The position numbers were made by a program, and so were the translations under genes. From contig CALLLP010000015.1 in the NCBI GenBank assembly GCA_938008165.1, positions 50,918 through 114,917 on the forward strand: 64,000 bases of DNA. Direction: 5' to 3'. The stretch comes from an uncultured Neomegalonema sp. (GTDB taxonomy: Bacteria; Pseudomonadota; Alphaproteobacteria; Rhodobacterales; Rhodobacteraceae). Below the pieces are notes generated by a model. The model ran no database searches. It had not been told where the DNA came from and saw only the letters and a list, made by a program, of their open reading frames with translations. Below, piece by piece: positions 9,107 through 18,563 of the stretch (position 1 is its first letter; every line of letters starts with the position of its first letter).

Positions 9107-10129
9107 ATGATCCGCTATCTCGCCAATCGCATCGCGACGATGGCCGTGACCCTTGCCGTGGTGTCGGCTCTCGTGTTCTTCATCATCAATCTGCCGCCCG
9201 GCGACTTTCTGTCGAACCAGATCGCCGAATTACAGGCGCAGGGCGAATCCGCGAGCGTCGCCAAGGCGGAATTCCTGAGAGCGCAATATTCGCTCGATGA
9301 ACCCTTATGGAAACAATACCTGATCTGGATCGGGGCCATGCCGGGGCCAGACGGATATTCCGGGCTGCTTCAGGGCGATTACGGCTGGTCCTTCGAATTC
9401 GATCAACCCGTTGCCGAAGTGCTCGGCGAGACATTGTGGCTGACCGTCTTGGTCAATTTGGCCGCGATGCTGTTCATCTACGCCGTGTCGCTGCCCCTTG
9501 GCACTCTGGCCGCTGTCCGGGCGGGTGGCGTGACGGATTATGCCGTTGCATTCATCGGCTATCTTGGGCTTGCCACGCCCAATTTCCTGCTGGCGCTGAT
9601 CCTGCTCTATTATGGCGAACGGTATCTTGGCCTGCCCATCGGAGGATTGATGGATAGCCGATTTGAAGGCGAGCCGTTTTCCTTCGACAAATTCAAGTCG
9701 ATCATCGCGCATCTGATCGTCCCGACCATCGTAATCGGCACGGCGGGCACAGCCTCGATGATCCGCCGCTTGCGGGCTAATCTGCTCGACGAACTGGGTA
9801 AACCCTATGTCACGACAGCCAAGGCCAAGGGCCTGCACCCGACCAAGCGGGTGGTCAAATATCCGTTGCGGGCGGCGCTCAATCCCTTTGTGGCCGATAT
9901 TGGCAATCTGCTGCCCTCGCTGGTGAGTGGATCGGTGCTGGTATCGGTCGTGCTCAGCCTGCCGACCCTTGGCCCTGCCCTGCTGGCCGCCCTGCGCTCG
10001 CAGGACCATTACCTTGCGGGCTTTATCCTGCTATTCGTCTCGGTGCTGACGCTCGCCGGGATGCTGATTTCCGACATCCTGCTCGCGATCCTCGATCCGC
10101 GCATTCGCTTCGGAGGACGAGGACGATGA
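9107..10129 (+). CDS. Peptide-type ABC transporter permease (DppB/YejB family)
   Basis: 340 residues. The N-terminal membrane segment (MIRYLANRIATMAVTLAVVS) leads into the conserved NLPPGDFLSNQI region. It has about six transmembrane helices and the cytoplasmic EAA-type loop (LRANLLDELGKPYVTTAKAK, GLHPTKRVVKYPLRAALNPF) that contacts the ATPase. It pairs with the next gene as a heterodimer. ATG 9107 gives the family start. The stop overlaps the next gene by 4 bases (ATGA), so the two subunits are made together. Confidence 0.92.
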   Translation: MIRYLANRIATMAVTLAVVSALVFFIINLPPGDFLSNQIAELQAQGESASVAKAEFLRAQYSLDEPLWKQYLIWIGAMPGPDGYSGLLQGDYGWSFEFDQPVAEVLGETLWLTVLVNLAAMLFIYAVSLPLGTLAAVRAGGVTDYAVAFIGYLGLATPNFLLALILLYYGERYLGLPIGGLMDSRFEGEPFSFDKFKSIIAHLIVPTIVIGTAGTASMIRRLRANLLDELGKPYVTTAKAKGLHPTKRVVKYPLRAALNPFVADIGNLLPSLVSGSVLVSVVLSLPTLGPALLAALRSQDHYLAGFILLFVSVLTLAGMLISDILLAILDPRIRFGGRGR

Positions 10130-11325
10130 AGGAAACCGGAACCGATCCGCTGGCCGGGGGCCGCGCGCCCTCCCCCATCGACCCCAATGCGCGCTATGTG
10201 GATGCCACGCCATGGAACCCGGATGCGGATACCGATACGGGCGGTGCCCGCCCTGATCTGGACATGCCGACCGGCAAGCTGATCCGGCGACGCTTTCTAA
10301 AACATAAGCTCGCGGTCGTATCGGCGCTGTTCCTCGCGTTTCTCTACCTGTGCATTCCGTTCGTGGAGATCATCGCCCCCTACGATGCGAACCAGCGCGA
10401 TGCGCAGCACCTGTTCGCGCCCCCACAAAAGGTTCATTTCTTCCATGAAGGATCGCTTGTTGCGCCCTATGTCTATGCGACCACCGCAACGGCCGATCTC
10501 GAAAAATTCCAATGGACCTATACCGAGAATCGAAGCGAGCGACAGAATGTACGGTTCTTCTGTCTTGGCGAGACCTATCAATTCTGGGGCATGATCGAGG
10601 GGCGGTTTCACCTGATATGTCCACCTGAGGGGGGGACGCTGTTCCTTCTCGGGGCGGATAAGCTGGGGCGCGATGTGTTTTCGCGACTGGTCTATGGCAT
10701 GCGGATTTCCCTGACCGTGGGCCTGATCGGCATTGCGATCTCGCTGTTGATCGGGGTGACCTTAGGCGGAATGGCCGGATATTTCGGCGGCTGGGTCGAT
10801 GCCACGGTGCAGCGCATGATCGAGGTGATCCGCTCCTTGCCGGAACTGCCGATCTGGCTGGCGCTGTCGGCGGCGGTGCCGCCGCAATGGTCGCCGGTTT
10901 CCGTCTTTCTGATGATCTCGATCATCCTTGGCCTGCTCGACTGGCCGGGATTGGCGCGGGCAGTACGCTCAAAGCTTTTATCTTTGCGCGAAGAGGAATT
11001 CGTGCGCGCGGCAGAGTTGATCGGGGCCAAGCCCAGCCGGATCATCCGCACGCATCTGATCCCCAATTTCATGAGTCATATCGTCGTCAGTGCCTCGCTC
11101 TCGATCCCGGCGATGATTTTGGGCGAAACGGCGCTCAGCTTTCTCGGCCTTGGCCTACGCCCGCCTGCGGTCAGTTGGGGGGTGATGCTGAACGATGCAC
11201 AGGACCTGACGATCATCGAATTCTATCCATGGGTCGCCAGCGCGATGATCCCCGTGATCCTCGTGGTCTTGGCCTTCAATTTCCTCGGCGACGGGCTGCG
11301 TGACGCGATGGATCCGTATAGTTGA
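10126..11325 (+). CDS. Peptide-type ABC transporter permease (DppC/YejE family) with long first periplasmic loop
   Basis: 399 residues, about 60-100 longer than DppC. After a charged cytoplasmic N-terminus and one membrane helix there is an unusually long periplasmic loop (about residues 86-172) with two cysteines (RFFCLGETYQ and FHLICPPEGG) before the conserved GTLFLLGADKLGRDVFSRLV motif. The permease domain then shows the EAA loop (LREEEFVRAAELIGAKPSRI, IRTHLIPNF) and the usual end LGDGLRDAMDP. The pair of cysteines may form a disulfide contacting the binding protein; this is inference. It is the last gene of the importer operon. Confidence 0.92.
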   Translation: MKETGTDPLAGGRAPSPIDPNARYVDATPWNPDADTDTGGARPDLDMPTGKLIRRRFLKHKLAVVSALFLAFLYLCIPFVEIIAPYDANQRDAQHLFAPPQKVHFFHEGSLVAPYVYATTATADLEKFQWTYTENRSERQNVRFFCLGETYQFWGMIEGRFHLICPPEGGTLFLLGADKLGRDVFSRLVYGMRISLTVGLIGIAISLLIGVTLGGMAGYFGGWVDATVQRMIEVIRSLPELPIWLALSAAVPPQWSPVSVFLMISIILGLLDWPGLARAVRSKLLSLREEEFVRAAELIGAKPSRIIRTHLIPNFMSHIVVSASLSIPAMILGETALSFLGLGLRPPAVSWGVMLNDAQDLTIIEFYPWVASAMIPVILVVLAFNFLGDGLRDAMDPYS

Positions 11326-11374
11326 CGATCTGCCACCGGCGGCTTTCACCGATCGGCAGGGTCAGGCGGCTGAA

Positions 11375-11404
11375 CAAAAACAGCCCGTCGCTTTTCGCGC
11401 GGGC
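11375..11404 (-). terminator. Probable intrinsic terminator of the PraR-like gene
   Basis: On the minus strand the stem is GCCCG-CGC, loop GAAAA, then GCG-A-CGGGC (11404 to 11383), followed by TGTTTTTG. It lies about 30 bases after the stop of the XRE gene and between two convergent transcripts. Confidence 0.65.
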
Positions 11405-11436
11405 CGCTTTGATCAATCGCAGTGAAGAAGAAGGGC

Positions 11437-11850
11437 TTATTCGGCAGCGAGGGTTTTGATGAGTTCGACGATTTTGCGCCGTGTCTCCTGAGAGCCGATT
11501 TTCTTGAAGGCAGTATTCAGTTGAAGACCCTCAGAACTGCTAACGAAATCCATTACGAAAGCGGTTTCATCCGGCTCCGACATGCCCTTAACATCACCTT
11601 TTTCCATACCATCGGTAATATTATGAGGCATATCCGCGAAAAAGAATTCAACGGGAACTTCCAAAATATTTGAAATTGCGAAAAGACGACTGGCGCCAAC
11701 ACGATTTGCGCCTTTCTCATATTTCTGCACTTGTTGAAATGTAAGCCCAAGGCGTTCGCCGAGACGTTCTTGGCTCATGCCGATCATCATGCGCCGTAAT
11801 CGGATGCGACTGCCAACATGTATGTCAACGGGATTAGGCAATTTTGTCAC
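11437..11850 (-). CDS. XRE-family transcriptional regulator, PraR-like
   Basis: 137 residues with a helix-turn-helix near the N-terminus: HVGSRIRLRRMMIGMSQERL, GERLGLTFQQVQKYEKGANR, then VGASRLFAISNILEVPVEFF. This block is strongly conserved in alphaproteobacterial regulators of the PraR type, which control biofilm, quorum and stress genes in rhizobia. The C-terminal half is variable and ends KKIGSQETRRKIVELIKTLA. GTG at 11850 is favoured over GTG 11865 because AAGGA lies 6 bases upstream of it. The AT-rich 200 bases upstream contain a perfect 6-bp palindrome that could be its operator. Target genes are not known here. Confidence 0.85.
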   Translation of the reverse strand: MTKLPNPVDIHVGSRIRLRRMMIGMSQERLGERLGLTFQQVQKYEKGANRVGASRLFAISNILEVPVEFFFADMPHNITDGMEKGDVKGMSEPDETAFVMDFVSSSEGLQLNTAFKKIGSQETRRKIVELIKTLAAE

Positions 11851-11945
11851 AATATGTCCTTGCACATCTTAAATTTGCGGGATTTTAGATCTAGCTGCGT
11901 CTCGATTGCAAGAACAAAACACATAACTTTGCAAATTATCATATG

Positions 11946-11960
11946 ATGACGTAGCGTCAT
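11946..11960. promoter_or_regulatory. Palindrome ATGACG-TAG-CGTCAT upstream of the PraR-like gene
   Basis: A perfect inverted repeat with 6-base arms and a 3-base spacer, about 96 bases upstream of the preferred GTG start and inside an AT-rich intergenic stretch. The size suits a dimeric helix-turn-helix regulator. Which protein binds it, if any, is unknown. Confidence 0.35.
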
Positions 11961-12075
11961 TTAAGTTTCAATATCCAAAAGCTACAATAAATTTAAGTTG
12001 CATAGTAGAATTAAATGCATTCTTGCCGACTAGGCTACATCTCGTTTAAAGTCACAGAACACACAGCTGATGATA

Positions 12076-13599
12076 TTATCGTGACTGTCTACTCATAAGT
12101 GCGCTGAACGCCAACACACTCAAAACCAGAATAATTAAAACCATGTCTTCGTACAGGCTATACAACGTATTTTCTACTGAAGCGGGCAAAGACACCAATA
12201 GTGTACCGGCCTCATTTAAGCGCAATGACTCTACGATCCGCCCTCGGCCGTCAATCATGGCAGAGATGCCAGTATTCGCCGCCCGTGCAATGGGGAGACC
12301 GCGCTCTATAGCGCGTACACGGGTCTGAGCCAGATGCTGTTGCGGCCCCGCTACTTTGCCAAACCATGCATCATTCGTAACATGTACTAGCCAATCGACA
12401 TCGGTATCGCGGTCGATAATTTCATGCGCGAAGATGGCTTCATAGCAGATCATGACACCAAAAGGCGGGAATGCGCCAATGGTCAGCGCTCTGTCTTGCG
12501 CGATCCCCGGAGCAAAACCACCGGGAAGGGAAATAAAGGCCCGCATACCAAGGCGCGTGAGCACCGCGTCGAAGGGCAGGTATTCCCCGAAAGGCACGAG
12601 ATGCTGCTTATCGTAAGTCCTCAGCAGAGACCCATCCCCACCGACCGCGAGCAGGCTGTTATGGACACGCTGGTTCGGTGTGCCCCGTCCTTCGACCCGA
12701 ATGCCCCCGGCCAGCAGCACACTGCCTTCACGCAAACGTTGAGCGATGGCCGCTCTGATATCCGGCATTTCGGCAATGAGGAGAGGGGTCGCCGCTTCGG
12801 GCCAGATCACGATATCGGCGCCTTGGTCCGAGAGCAGACGCGTCTTTTCCAGAAGGTCGGAAAACTGGGCATCGCGTAGGTCAGGCCGCCATTTCTGCGT
12901 TTGCGGCACATTTGGCTGCACCAGCCCAATCTGCACCGGCTGCGCGCGGGGCATATCCTGCTCTGTCAGGCGCGCATGCCCCGCCATCCACGACCCTGCA
13001 CCGATACAAAGGGCCAGCGATGCAAAGACCGCTCTGGGAACAAACCGATCCGCCCGCAGCGTCGCACCGATAAACGCCCCCACCAACAGAGCGAGAAAGG
13101 TCACGCCATTGATGCCGACATACGCCGCCAACTGGATAGGCGGCACATCCACCAACGAATATCCCGGCTGCGCCCAGGGAAAGCCGGTCAGCACCACGCC
13201 ACGCAACGTTTCCGCCAGCATCCAGCAACTCGCAAAGGCCAGCGGCTCGGCCCAAACCCCGCGTCCAATCCTCTTTGCCAGAAGCAAGGCACCGCCCCAG
13301 AATATCGCCAATCCGCCAGCCAATGCCGGGAGGGCGATAGGGATCATCCATGCGAATTTTTCCGGCTCGATCAGAAACGGCTCGATAATCCAGAACAGCG
13401 TTCCAGCGAAATACGCCGTTCCGACCAGCCAGCCAGTCCAGAACGCCCTGCGCCCGGTTTCGGCCTTGCACCAGAGGATGAAAAAGGCGGCTATTCCGAT
13501 CGGTAGCAACCACCAAAATGGCCAGGGCGGTTGACTTGCCGCCATGGCCAATCCGGTCAGGAGTGCAGCAACCCAGCGAAGCCTTGGGGACACAGCCAA
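12076..13599 (-). CDS. lnt: Apolipoprotein N-acyltransferase
   Basis: 507 residues. The N-terminal half has about seven transmembrane helices and is followed by a periplasmic nitrilase-like domain. The catalytic triad is visible: Glu in IVIWPEAATP, Lys in RTYDKQHLVPFGEYLPF and Cys in FGVMICYEAIF. A last membrane segment (DMVLIILVLSVLAFSALM) closes the protein. Lnt adds the third acyl chain to lipoproteins in the inner membrane, needed for Lol-dependent sorting (Pal, encoded at 53 kb, is a client). Length and motifs are complete. It is the last gene of miaB-phoH-ybeY-corC-lnt, 3 bases after corC. Confidence 0.96.
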   Translation of the reverse strand: MAVSPRLRWVAALLTGLAMAASQPPWPFWWLLPIGIAAFFILWCKAETGRRAFWTGWLVGTAYFAGTLFWIIEPFLIEPEKFAWMIPIALPALAGGLAIFWGGALLLAKRIGRGVWAEPLAFASCWMLAETLRGVVLTGFPWAQPGYSLVDVPPIQLAAYVGINGVTFLALLVGAFIGATLRADRFVPRAVFASLALCIGAGSWMAGHARLTEQDMPRAQPVQIGLVQPNVPQTQKWRPDLRDAQFSDLLEKTRLLSDQGADIVIWPEAATPLLIAEMPDIRAAIAQRLREGSVLLAGGIRVEGRGTPNQRVHNSLLAVGGDGSLLRTYDKQHLVPFGEYLPFDAVLTRLGMRAFISLPGGFAPGIAQDRALTIGAFPPFGVMICYEAIFAHEIIDRDTDVDWLVHVTNDAWFGKVAGPQQHLAQTRVRAIERGLPIARAANTGISAMIDGRGRIVESLRLNEAGTLLVSLPASVENTLYSLYEDMVLIILVLSVLAFSALMSRQSR

Positions 13600-13602
13600 C
13601 GC

Positions 13603-14583
13603 CTACTGCGCCGCCTGAAGGGCAGAACCATCTGAATCCCCTGACGAATCCGGCAGAGCAAGCGATACGCGCATCCGCTTGATGCGCCGGGGATCCGCAT
13701 CGAGAATCTCGAATTCATGGCCGTCTGCATGTCGGATCACCTCACCGCGCGCAGGCACCCGGTTACAGATCATGAAGATCAATCCGCCAAGCGTATCCAC
13801 ATCGTCATTCTGCTCGCGATCCAACAAGGTAACGCCCGTTTCCGCCTCAAACTCGTCGAGCCATGCCCGCGCATCGACCTGATAGAAGCCGTCGCCCTGC
13901 TTTTTCCAAAACGCCTCGACGGTCGCGTCATGCTCGTCCTCGATCTCGCCGACGATCAGCTCCAGCAAATCCTCAATGGTGACAAGACCGTCCACACCGC
14001 CATATTCATCGATGACAAGCGCCATATGCACCCGGTCCGCCTGCATCTTCTGGAGCAGGATTCCGCAACGCATCGAGGGCGGCACGGTCAACAGGCGACG
14101 CATGAATTCGCGCAGGTTAAAGCTATCGGGCGCCGGGGGTTCATCTCCCTGACCGGCAAGGAGGACGTCCTTCACATGGACGAAGCCTTCGGCGTCATCG
14201 AGCGTGTCATGATAGACCGGCAACCGCGAATGACCGCCGGATCGAAATACCGCGACCACCTCGTCATAGGTCGCCCCCATCTCGATGCCCACGACATCCG
14301 CGCGCGGAACCATGGCATCGGAAACCCGCATTTCGCCCATCCGCTCGACATTAGAGAGCAGGAGTTTCTGACGATCGGTATGCTGGCGCTGAATTTCTTC
14401 GGGCATGGGAGGGGGTGTCTCCTTCGTCCCGAGCATTGACGTCATGCCCCGTCCGAACCCGCCGAACAGCCGTTCGCTCAAAGGCCGTCGACTCGGCCCT
14501 TCATCGATGCTCTCACCCTCTTCCACCGGCTTTCCACCGGCGCGGGGCGGTGCCCCCGTCTCTTGCTGTGTCACACGCCTCAC
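13603..14583 (-). CDS. CBS-domain protein of the CorC/TlyC family
   Basis: 326 residues. A disordered N-terminus (about 75 residues) is followed by two CBS domains (VSDAMVPRADVVGIEMGATY; VHMALVIDEYGGVDGLVTIE) and a C-terminal CorC_HlyC transporter-associated domain (about 240-310, LDREQNDDVDTLGGLIFMIC). There are no transmembrane segments, so this is the soluble short form. Relatives have been linked to magnesium/cobalt efflux and, through conserved position next to ybeY and lnt, to envelope functions. The biochemical role is unsettled. Its start overlaps the ybeY stop by 4 bases. Confidence 0.9.
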   Translation of the reverse strand: MRRVTQQETGAPPRAGGKPVEEGESIDEGPSRRPLSERLFGGFGRGMTSMLGTKETPPPMPEEIQRQHTDRQKLLLSNVERMGEMRVSDAMVPRADVVGIEMGATYDEVVAVFRSGGHSRLPVYHDTLDDAEGFVHVKDVLLAGQGDEPPAPDSFNLREFMRRLLTVPPSMRCGILLQKMQADRVHMALVIDEYGGVDGLVTIEDLLELIVGEIEDEHDATVEAFWKKQGDGFYQVDARAWLDEFEAETGVTLLDREQNDDVDTLGGLIFMICNRVPARGEVIRHADGHEFEILDADPRRIKRMRVSLALPDSSGDSDGSALQAAQ

Positions 14584-15062
14584 ACCTGTTGGGGGCGGTA
14601 GGGGTCGGCTATGCCGATCCGCGCCAGCGCCCTCGTTTCCGTCTGTTCCATGATCAACGCCTCGGCGTCGTCTTCATGATCGTAACCCAATAAATGTAAA
14701 AAACCATGGATAATCAAGTGACACAAATGCGCATCGATACTGACACCACCCGATTTCGCCTCCCGCAGAACCGTCTCATAGGCCAAGGATATGTCGCCAA
14801 TAGGGCAAGGAATGCCGGGGGGCAAAGGCGTATCCTGAGCCGGAAAGGACAGAACATTCGTCGCGCTGTCCTTGCCGCGATGATCCCGGTTCAATTGCCG
14901 CTGCATCGCGTCATCGGTAAAGAGAATCGCGACCTCGGCGGCATCGGGGGCATTGGTGACCTCTGCCAGCGCCGCGCGCAGGCCTGTCGATACCAGCGCA
15001 TCGATATCTCGGTCCCCGTCGCCCCAGCGCGCATCGTGAATGCGAATATCAGCGTCGATCAT
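14580..15062 (-). CDS. ybeY: Endoribonuclease YbeY (rRNA maturation factor)
   Basis: 160 residues from ATG 15062. The zinc-binding motif H-x3-H-x5-H is present as HLIIHGFLHLLGYDHEDD, and the family segment NRDHRGKDSATNVLSFP lies upstream. YbeY is a metal-dependent single-strand RNase acting in 16S rRNA 3' maturation and ribosome quality control. The frame is open further upstream, but that part is arginine-rich and unlike the family. The start overlaps the end of phoH by 14 bases, so translation is likely coupled. Confidence 0.94.
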   Translation of the reverse strand: MIDADIRIHDARWGDGDRDIDALVSTGLRAALAEVTNAPDAAEVAILFTDDAMQRQLNRDHRGKDSATNVLSFPAQDTPLPPGIPCPIGDISLAYETVLREAKSGGVSIDAHLCHLIIHGFLHLLGYDHEDDAEALIMEQTETRALARIGIADPYRPQQV

Positions 15063-16047
15063 GGCCTTTGCCGCGCTCCGCATCGAGTTTGTCATAGGCT
15101 TTGACGATCCGCGATACCATCGGATGCCGCACAACATCCGTATCCGTGAACCGGATGACCGATGTATCGGGGATGCCTTCGAGAATGGTGACGGCCTCCT
15201 GAAGCCCCGATGTCTCTCCCCGTGGCAAATCAACCTGAGTCGGATCACCCGTCACCGCCATTTGCGAGTTTTCGCCAAGGCGGGTCAGGAACATTTTCAT
15301 CTGCATCCGTGTGCAGTTCTGCGCCTCGTCCAGCACCACAAAAGCATTGGCAAGGGTGCGCCCGCGCATGAAGGCAAGGGGCGCAACCTCAAACACCCCG
15401 CTTTCGAGAAACTTGGCCGTCTGCTCGCCGCCCAAAGTATCGTGCAGCGCATCGTAGAGCGGGCGCAGATAAGGATCGATCTTCTCTTTCAGATCGCCGG
15501 GCAGGAACCCCAGCCTCTCTCCCGCTTCGACCGCCGGGCGGGACAGGATGATCCGGTCCACCCGCTTTTCCAGAAAGGCGGAAACCCCAGCGGCAACCGC
15601 CAGATAGGACTTGCCGGTGCCCGCCGGGCCAATGCCGAAGGTCAGCGTTTCATTGAGCAACGCATCGATATAGGCGGCCTGCCGGGGCGAGCGTGGCTCG
15701 ATGATGCGCTTGCGCGTATGGATTTCGACACCGCGCGGCATGGCCGATGCCTTGGGTGTGGCCGCCTCGCGCTTGGGCGCATTGGCAAAGCGGATCGCGC
15801 CCTCCACATCGCCCTGTTCAATCGGGCGACCCTTGGCCTCACGGTCCTGAAGGCTGGCCAATGTTTCCATGCCCCGGCGCACGGCATCCGCTTCACCCTG
15901 CAATGTCAGGATATTGCCCCGGTGATGCACTTCGATCTCAAAGGCCCGCTCGATGACAGCGAGATTTCGGCCATGCGGGCCGACAATCTCTGCCAACGCG
16001 CGATTATCCTCGAATTCCATGACATTGGCGGGACTATCTGTGGTCAA
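15049..16047 (-). CDS. PhoH-family ATPase
   Basis: 332 residues with an N-terminal KH-like segment ([20 protein letters not shown]) and a PhoH P-loop domain: Walker [12 protein letters not shown], Walker [12 protein letters not shown], and [10 protein letters not shown] further on. PhoH (PhoL/YbeZ) proteins are predicted RNA helicases or ATPases that work with YbeY. That fits the overlap with ybeY here. It overlaps the miaB stop by 4 bases. All motifs are intact. Confidence 0.93.
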   Translation of the reverse strand: MTTDSPANVMEFEDNRALAEIVGPHGRNLAVIERAFEIEVHHRGNILTLQGEADAVRRGMETLASLQDREAKGRPIEQGDVEGAIRFANAPKREAATPKASAMPRGVEIHTRKRIIEPRSPRQAAYIDALLNETLTFGIGPAGTGKSYLAVAAGVSAFLEKRVDRIILSRPAVEAGERLGFLPGDLKEKIDPYLRPLYDALHDTLGGEQTAKFLESGVFEVAPLAFMRGRTLANAFVVLDEAQNCTRMQMKMFLTRLGENSQMAVTGDPTQVDLPRGETSGLQEAVTILEGIPDTSVIRFTDTDVVRHPMVSRIVKAYDKLDAERGKGHDRR

Positions 16048-17393
16048 GAAATATCCTCGATCAGAGTTCCGGACAGACTATTGGGAAAGCTCGCATCAAT
16101 GCGAACGGGGATAATCTGGCGCAGGGCCGTATCGGGCGCATAGGCGTGAACGGGTTGCAGATAGGGACTACGCCCGATCAACTGCCCCGGTTCGCGCCCG
16201 GTTTTCTCGAACAGGATCGGCATGACGCGGCCAAGGCAGGAATCCTGAAACCGCACCTGATGCACGCGCAAACGATCCTGTAGGCGCGAAAGCCGTTCTT
16301 CCTTGACCGGCTCAGGCACTTGCTCGGCGGTGGAGGCGGGCGTTCCGGGGCGCGGGCTGTATTTGAATGAAAAAGCCTGCGAATAGCGAACCGCATCGAT
16401 CAGCGCGAGGGTCTCCTCAAAATCCGCTTCCGTCTCGCCGGGAAACCCGACGATGAAATCTCCCGACATCGCCATATCCGGGCGCGTTTCACGGATACGG
16501 TCGATCAGGCGCACATAGCTTTCGGCGGTATGCTTGCGGTTCATCGCTTTGAGCACCCGGTCAGACCCCGATTGCACCGGCAGATGAAGATACGGCATCA
16601 GTTCATCCGTATCGGCATGGGCGGCGATCAGATCGTCATCCATGTCGTTAGGGTGGCTGGTGGTATAGCGGATGCGGTCGATCCCCTCGACCTGCGCCAC
16701 CGCGCGGATCAGGCGAGCCAGAGACCATGTGCCGCCCTCCCCCTCGCCATGATAGGCATTGACGTTCTGCCCCAGCAGCGTCACCTCACGCACCCCCGAT
16801 GCCGCCAGACGGCGGGCTTCCGCCAAGACTTTCTCGACCGGGCGCGAGAATTCAGCCCCGCGCGTGTAGGGGACAACGCAAAAAGCGCAGAATTTATCGC
16901 ATCCTTCCTGAACGCTCAGGAAAGCGCTGGGCGAGGCGCGGCGGATTCGGGGCGGCAGAGCATCGAATTTGTCTTCGGCGGGAAAGTCCGTAACGACCTG
17001 CGCGCCCTTGCCGCTCTCAAGTGCATCGAGCATCGCGGGCAGGCGGTGGTAAGCCTGCGGCCCAACCACCAGATCAACCAACGGTTGGCGACGCACGATC
17101 TCCTCGCCCTCAGCCTGAGCGACGCAGCCGGTCACGCCGACGCGCATCTGTCCGCCCCGCTCCGCTTTTTCATCGGCCATTTTGCGAATACGGCCCAGTT
17201 CGGAATAGACTTTCTCGGCGGCTTTTTCGCGGATATGACAGGTGTTGAGCAGCACAAGGTCTGCATCTTCGGGCGTATCCACGGCCTCATAACCCGCGCC
17301 GGTCAGGGCCTCGGACATGCGTTCGGAATCATAAACATTCATCTGGCACCCATAGGTACGGATGAACAGTTTCTTGGAAACGGGAGCGTTCAT
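16044..17393 (-). CDS. miaB: tRNA-2-methylthio-N6-dimethylallyladenosine synthase MiaB
   Basis: 449 residues from ATG 17393 ([20 protein letters not shown]). The auxiliary cluster cysteines are C16, C52 and C90. The radical-SAM cysteines are C165, C169 and C172 in [17 protein letters not shown], and a C-terminal TRAM domain follows. The enzyme methylthiolates i6A37 in tRNAs reading UNN codons. The frame extends upstream of 17393, but that extension crosses the mucR terminator and gene and lacks family similarity. It heads the phoH-ybeY-corC-lnt group. Confidence 0.96.
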   Translation of the reverse strand: MNAPVSKKLFIRTYGCQMNVYDSERMSEALTGAGYEAVDTPEDADLVLLNTCHIREKAAEKVYSELGRIRKMADEKAERGGQMRVGVTGCVAQAEGEEIVRRQPLVDLVVGPQAYHRLPAMLDALESGKGAQVVTDFPAEDKFDALPPRIRRASPSAFLSVQEGCDKFCAFCVVPYTRGAEFSRPVEKVLAEARRLAASGVREVTLLGQNVNAYHGEGEGGTWSLARLIRAVAQVEGIDRIRYTTSHPNDMDDDLIAAHADTDELMPYLHLPVQSGSDRVLKAMNRKHTAESYVRLIDRIRETRPDMAMSGDFIVGFPGETEADFEETLALIDAVRYSQAFSFKYSPRPGTPASTAEQVPEPVKEERLSRLQDRLRVHQVRFQDSCLGRVMPILFEKTGREPGQLIGRSPYLQPVHAYAPDTALRQIIPVRIDASFPNSLSGTLIEDIS

Positions 17394-17409
17394 GGGCTTC
17401 CCAAAGCAC

Positions 17410-17440
17410 AAAAAAGGCGCGTCCGCAATGCGAACACGCC
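17410..17440 (-). terminator. Intrinsic terminator of mucR
   Basis: Minus-strand stem GGCGTGTTCGC/GCGGACGCGCC (two G-U pairs), loop ATT, followed by TTTTTTG. It lies 24 bases after the mucR stop and 17 bases before the miaB start, so miaB is either leaderless-like or depends on readthrough. Confidence 0.85.
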
Positions 17441-17464
17441 CAATCTCGTAAAACGCCGCAGGGG

Positions 17465-17887
17465 TTAAGCCTTTGCGGCCGTGCGGTTTCGGCCCAGACC
17501 GATTTTCTTGGCCAGTTCCTGACGCTTTGCGGCATAGTTGGGCGCAACCATCGGATAATCGGTCGCCAGACCCCACCGCTCGCGATATTCTTCAGGAGTC
17601 ATATTGTACGATGTTTTAAGATGCCGCTTCAGCATCTTGAGTTTTTTACAGTCTTCAAGACAGATGATATGATCGGGTGTCACCGATTTCTTGATCGGCA
17701 CAGCAGGCTTAAGCTCTTCGACCGGCTCTACTTCTGGCTCATTCGCCAACACATCCAGCGTTTTGAATATCGACTCGATAAAATCAGGAAGATCGCCGGT
17801 CGGCACCGGGTTATTCGAGACATGCGACGAAACGATGTCCGATGTCAGTTGCAGGATTTCGGAACGCTCTATCACAGCGTCAGTCAT
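17465..17887 (-). CDS. MucR/Ros-family transcriptional regulator
   Basis: 140 residues with the Ros/MucR zinc-finger block [39 protein letters not shown] and the basic tail [17 protein letters not shown]. The prokaryotic zinc finger uses the two Cys of CLEDC with downstream His residues. MucR proteins are nucleoid-associated H-NS-like silencers of AT-rich promoters for exopolysaccharide, motility and virulence genes. The gene has its own AT-rich 166-base upstream region and a strong terminator. The AT-rich flagellin and PEP-CTERM promoters in this window are possible targets, by inference. Confidence 0.93.
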   Translation of the reverse strand: MTDAVIERSEILQLTSDIVSSHVSNNPVPTGDLPDFIESIFKTLDVLANEPEVEPVEELKPAVPIKKSVTPDHIICLEDCKKLKMLKRHLKTSYNMTPEEYRERWGLATDYPMVAPNYAAKRQELAKKIGLGRNRTAAKA

Positions 17888-18053
17888 ATGTTACCCCATA
17901 AGAAGTGAATCGATCAAAGCATCTAAGATGCAGCAGATTTGCCGCGGATGACTATTGTGTCTTTATTCATTTGAATTGATACTGCAAGAGAAAAAATATT
18001 TTTCGGCTTTCTTTTTTGAAAAACCACTAATCCGATAGAGCAGAATTCGAATT

Positions 18054-18563
18054 TCAGCGTCGTTCCATAAGTCGCGCATCAACTCGAATACCATCAATAA
18101 GGTAGTAATTCCGTCTTAAAGCAATTTGCTGAAACTTTAAGATTTCGTAAAAAGAAACTGCGCCATCATTGGTTGCCAAAACTTCAAGCACAAGCCTGTT
18201 GATCTTCTTGTCTTTCTCGATGTTCACGAAATTGTTAATTAAATTTGAAGCAATATTTTGCCGCTGATAGGCGGGATCAACGGCCAAAGCGAGTATCTCG
18301 CCTTCATCCTCCACGATATTCGCAATCATGAAACCACGAACTTCGCCATTTCTCGATGTGGCGATGACTAATCGACTGACCGGATTCGCCATGCAGGATT
18401 CGATCTCCGCCCCAGACCACCCCCGCAAGCCGATGGGCGCATAAGCGCGCTGGTGAACGCCCACAATCTCGGCAACACGGATGAAAGGGGGGAGCGCGCG
18501 GTGACAGTCGATGACGATCGCATCGGCAGGCAAGCGGTCCGAAGACGGCGCATCATCCGTCAT
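18054..18563 (-). CDS. rimI: GNAT acetyltransferase, probable RimI
   Basis: 169 residues with the acetyl-CoA-binding pattern GEILALAVDPAYQRQNIASN and a C-terminal VSFYEILKFQQIALRRNYY segment typical of RimI. RimI acetylates the N-terminal alanine of ribosomal protein S18. The gene overlaps tsaB by 4 bases (ATGA), the usual tsaB-rimI pairing, which supports RimI over a generic GNAT enzyme. The last third is more AT-rich than its neighbours. Confidence 0.85.
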   Translation of the reverse strand: MTDDAPSSDRLPADAIVIDCHRALPPFIRVAEIVGVHQRAYAPIGLRGWSGAEIESCMANPVSRLVIATSRNGEVRGFMIANIVEDEGEILALAVDPAYQRQNIASNLINNFVNIEKDKKINRLVLEVLATNDGAVSFYEILKFQQIALRRNYYLIDGIRVDARLMERR

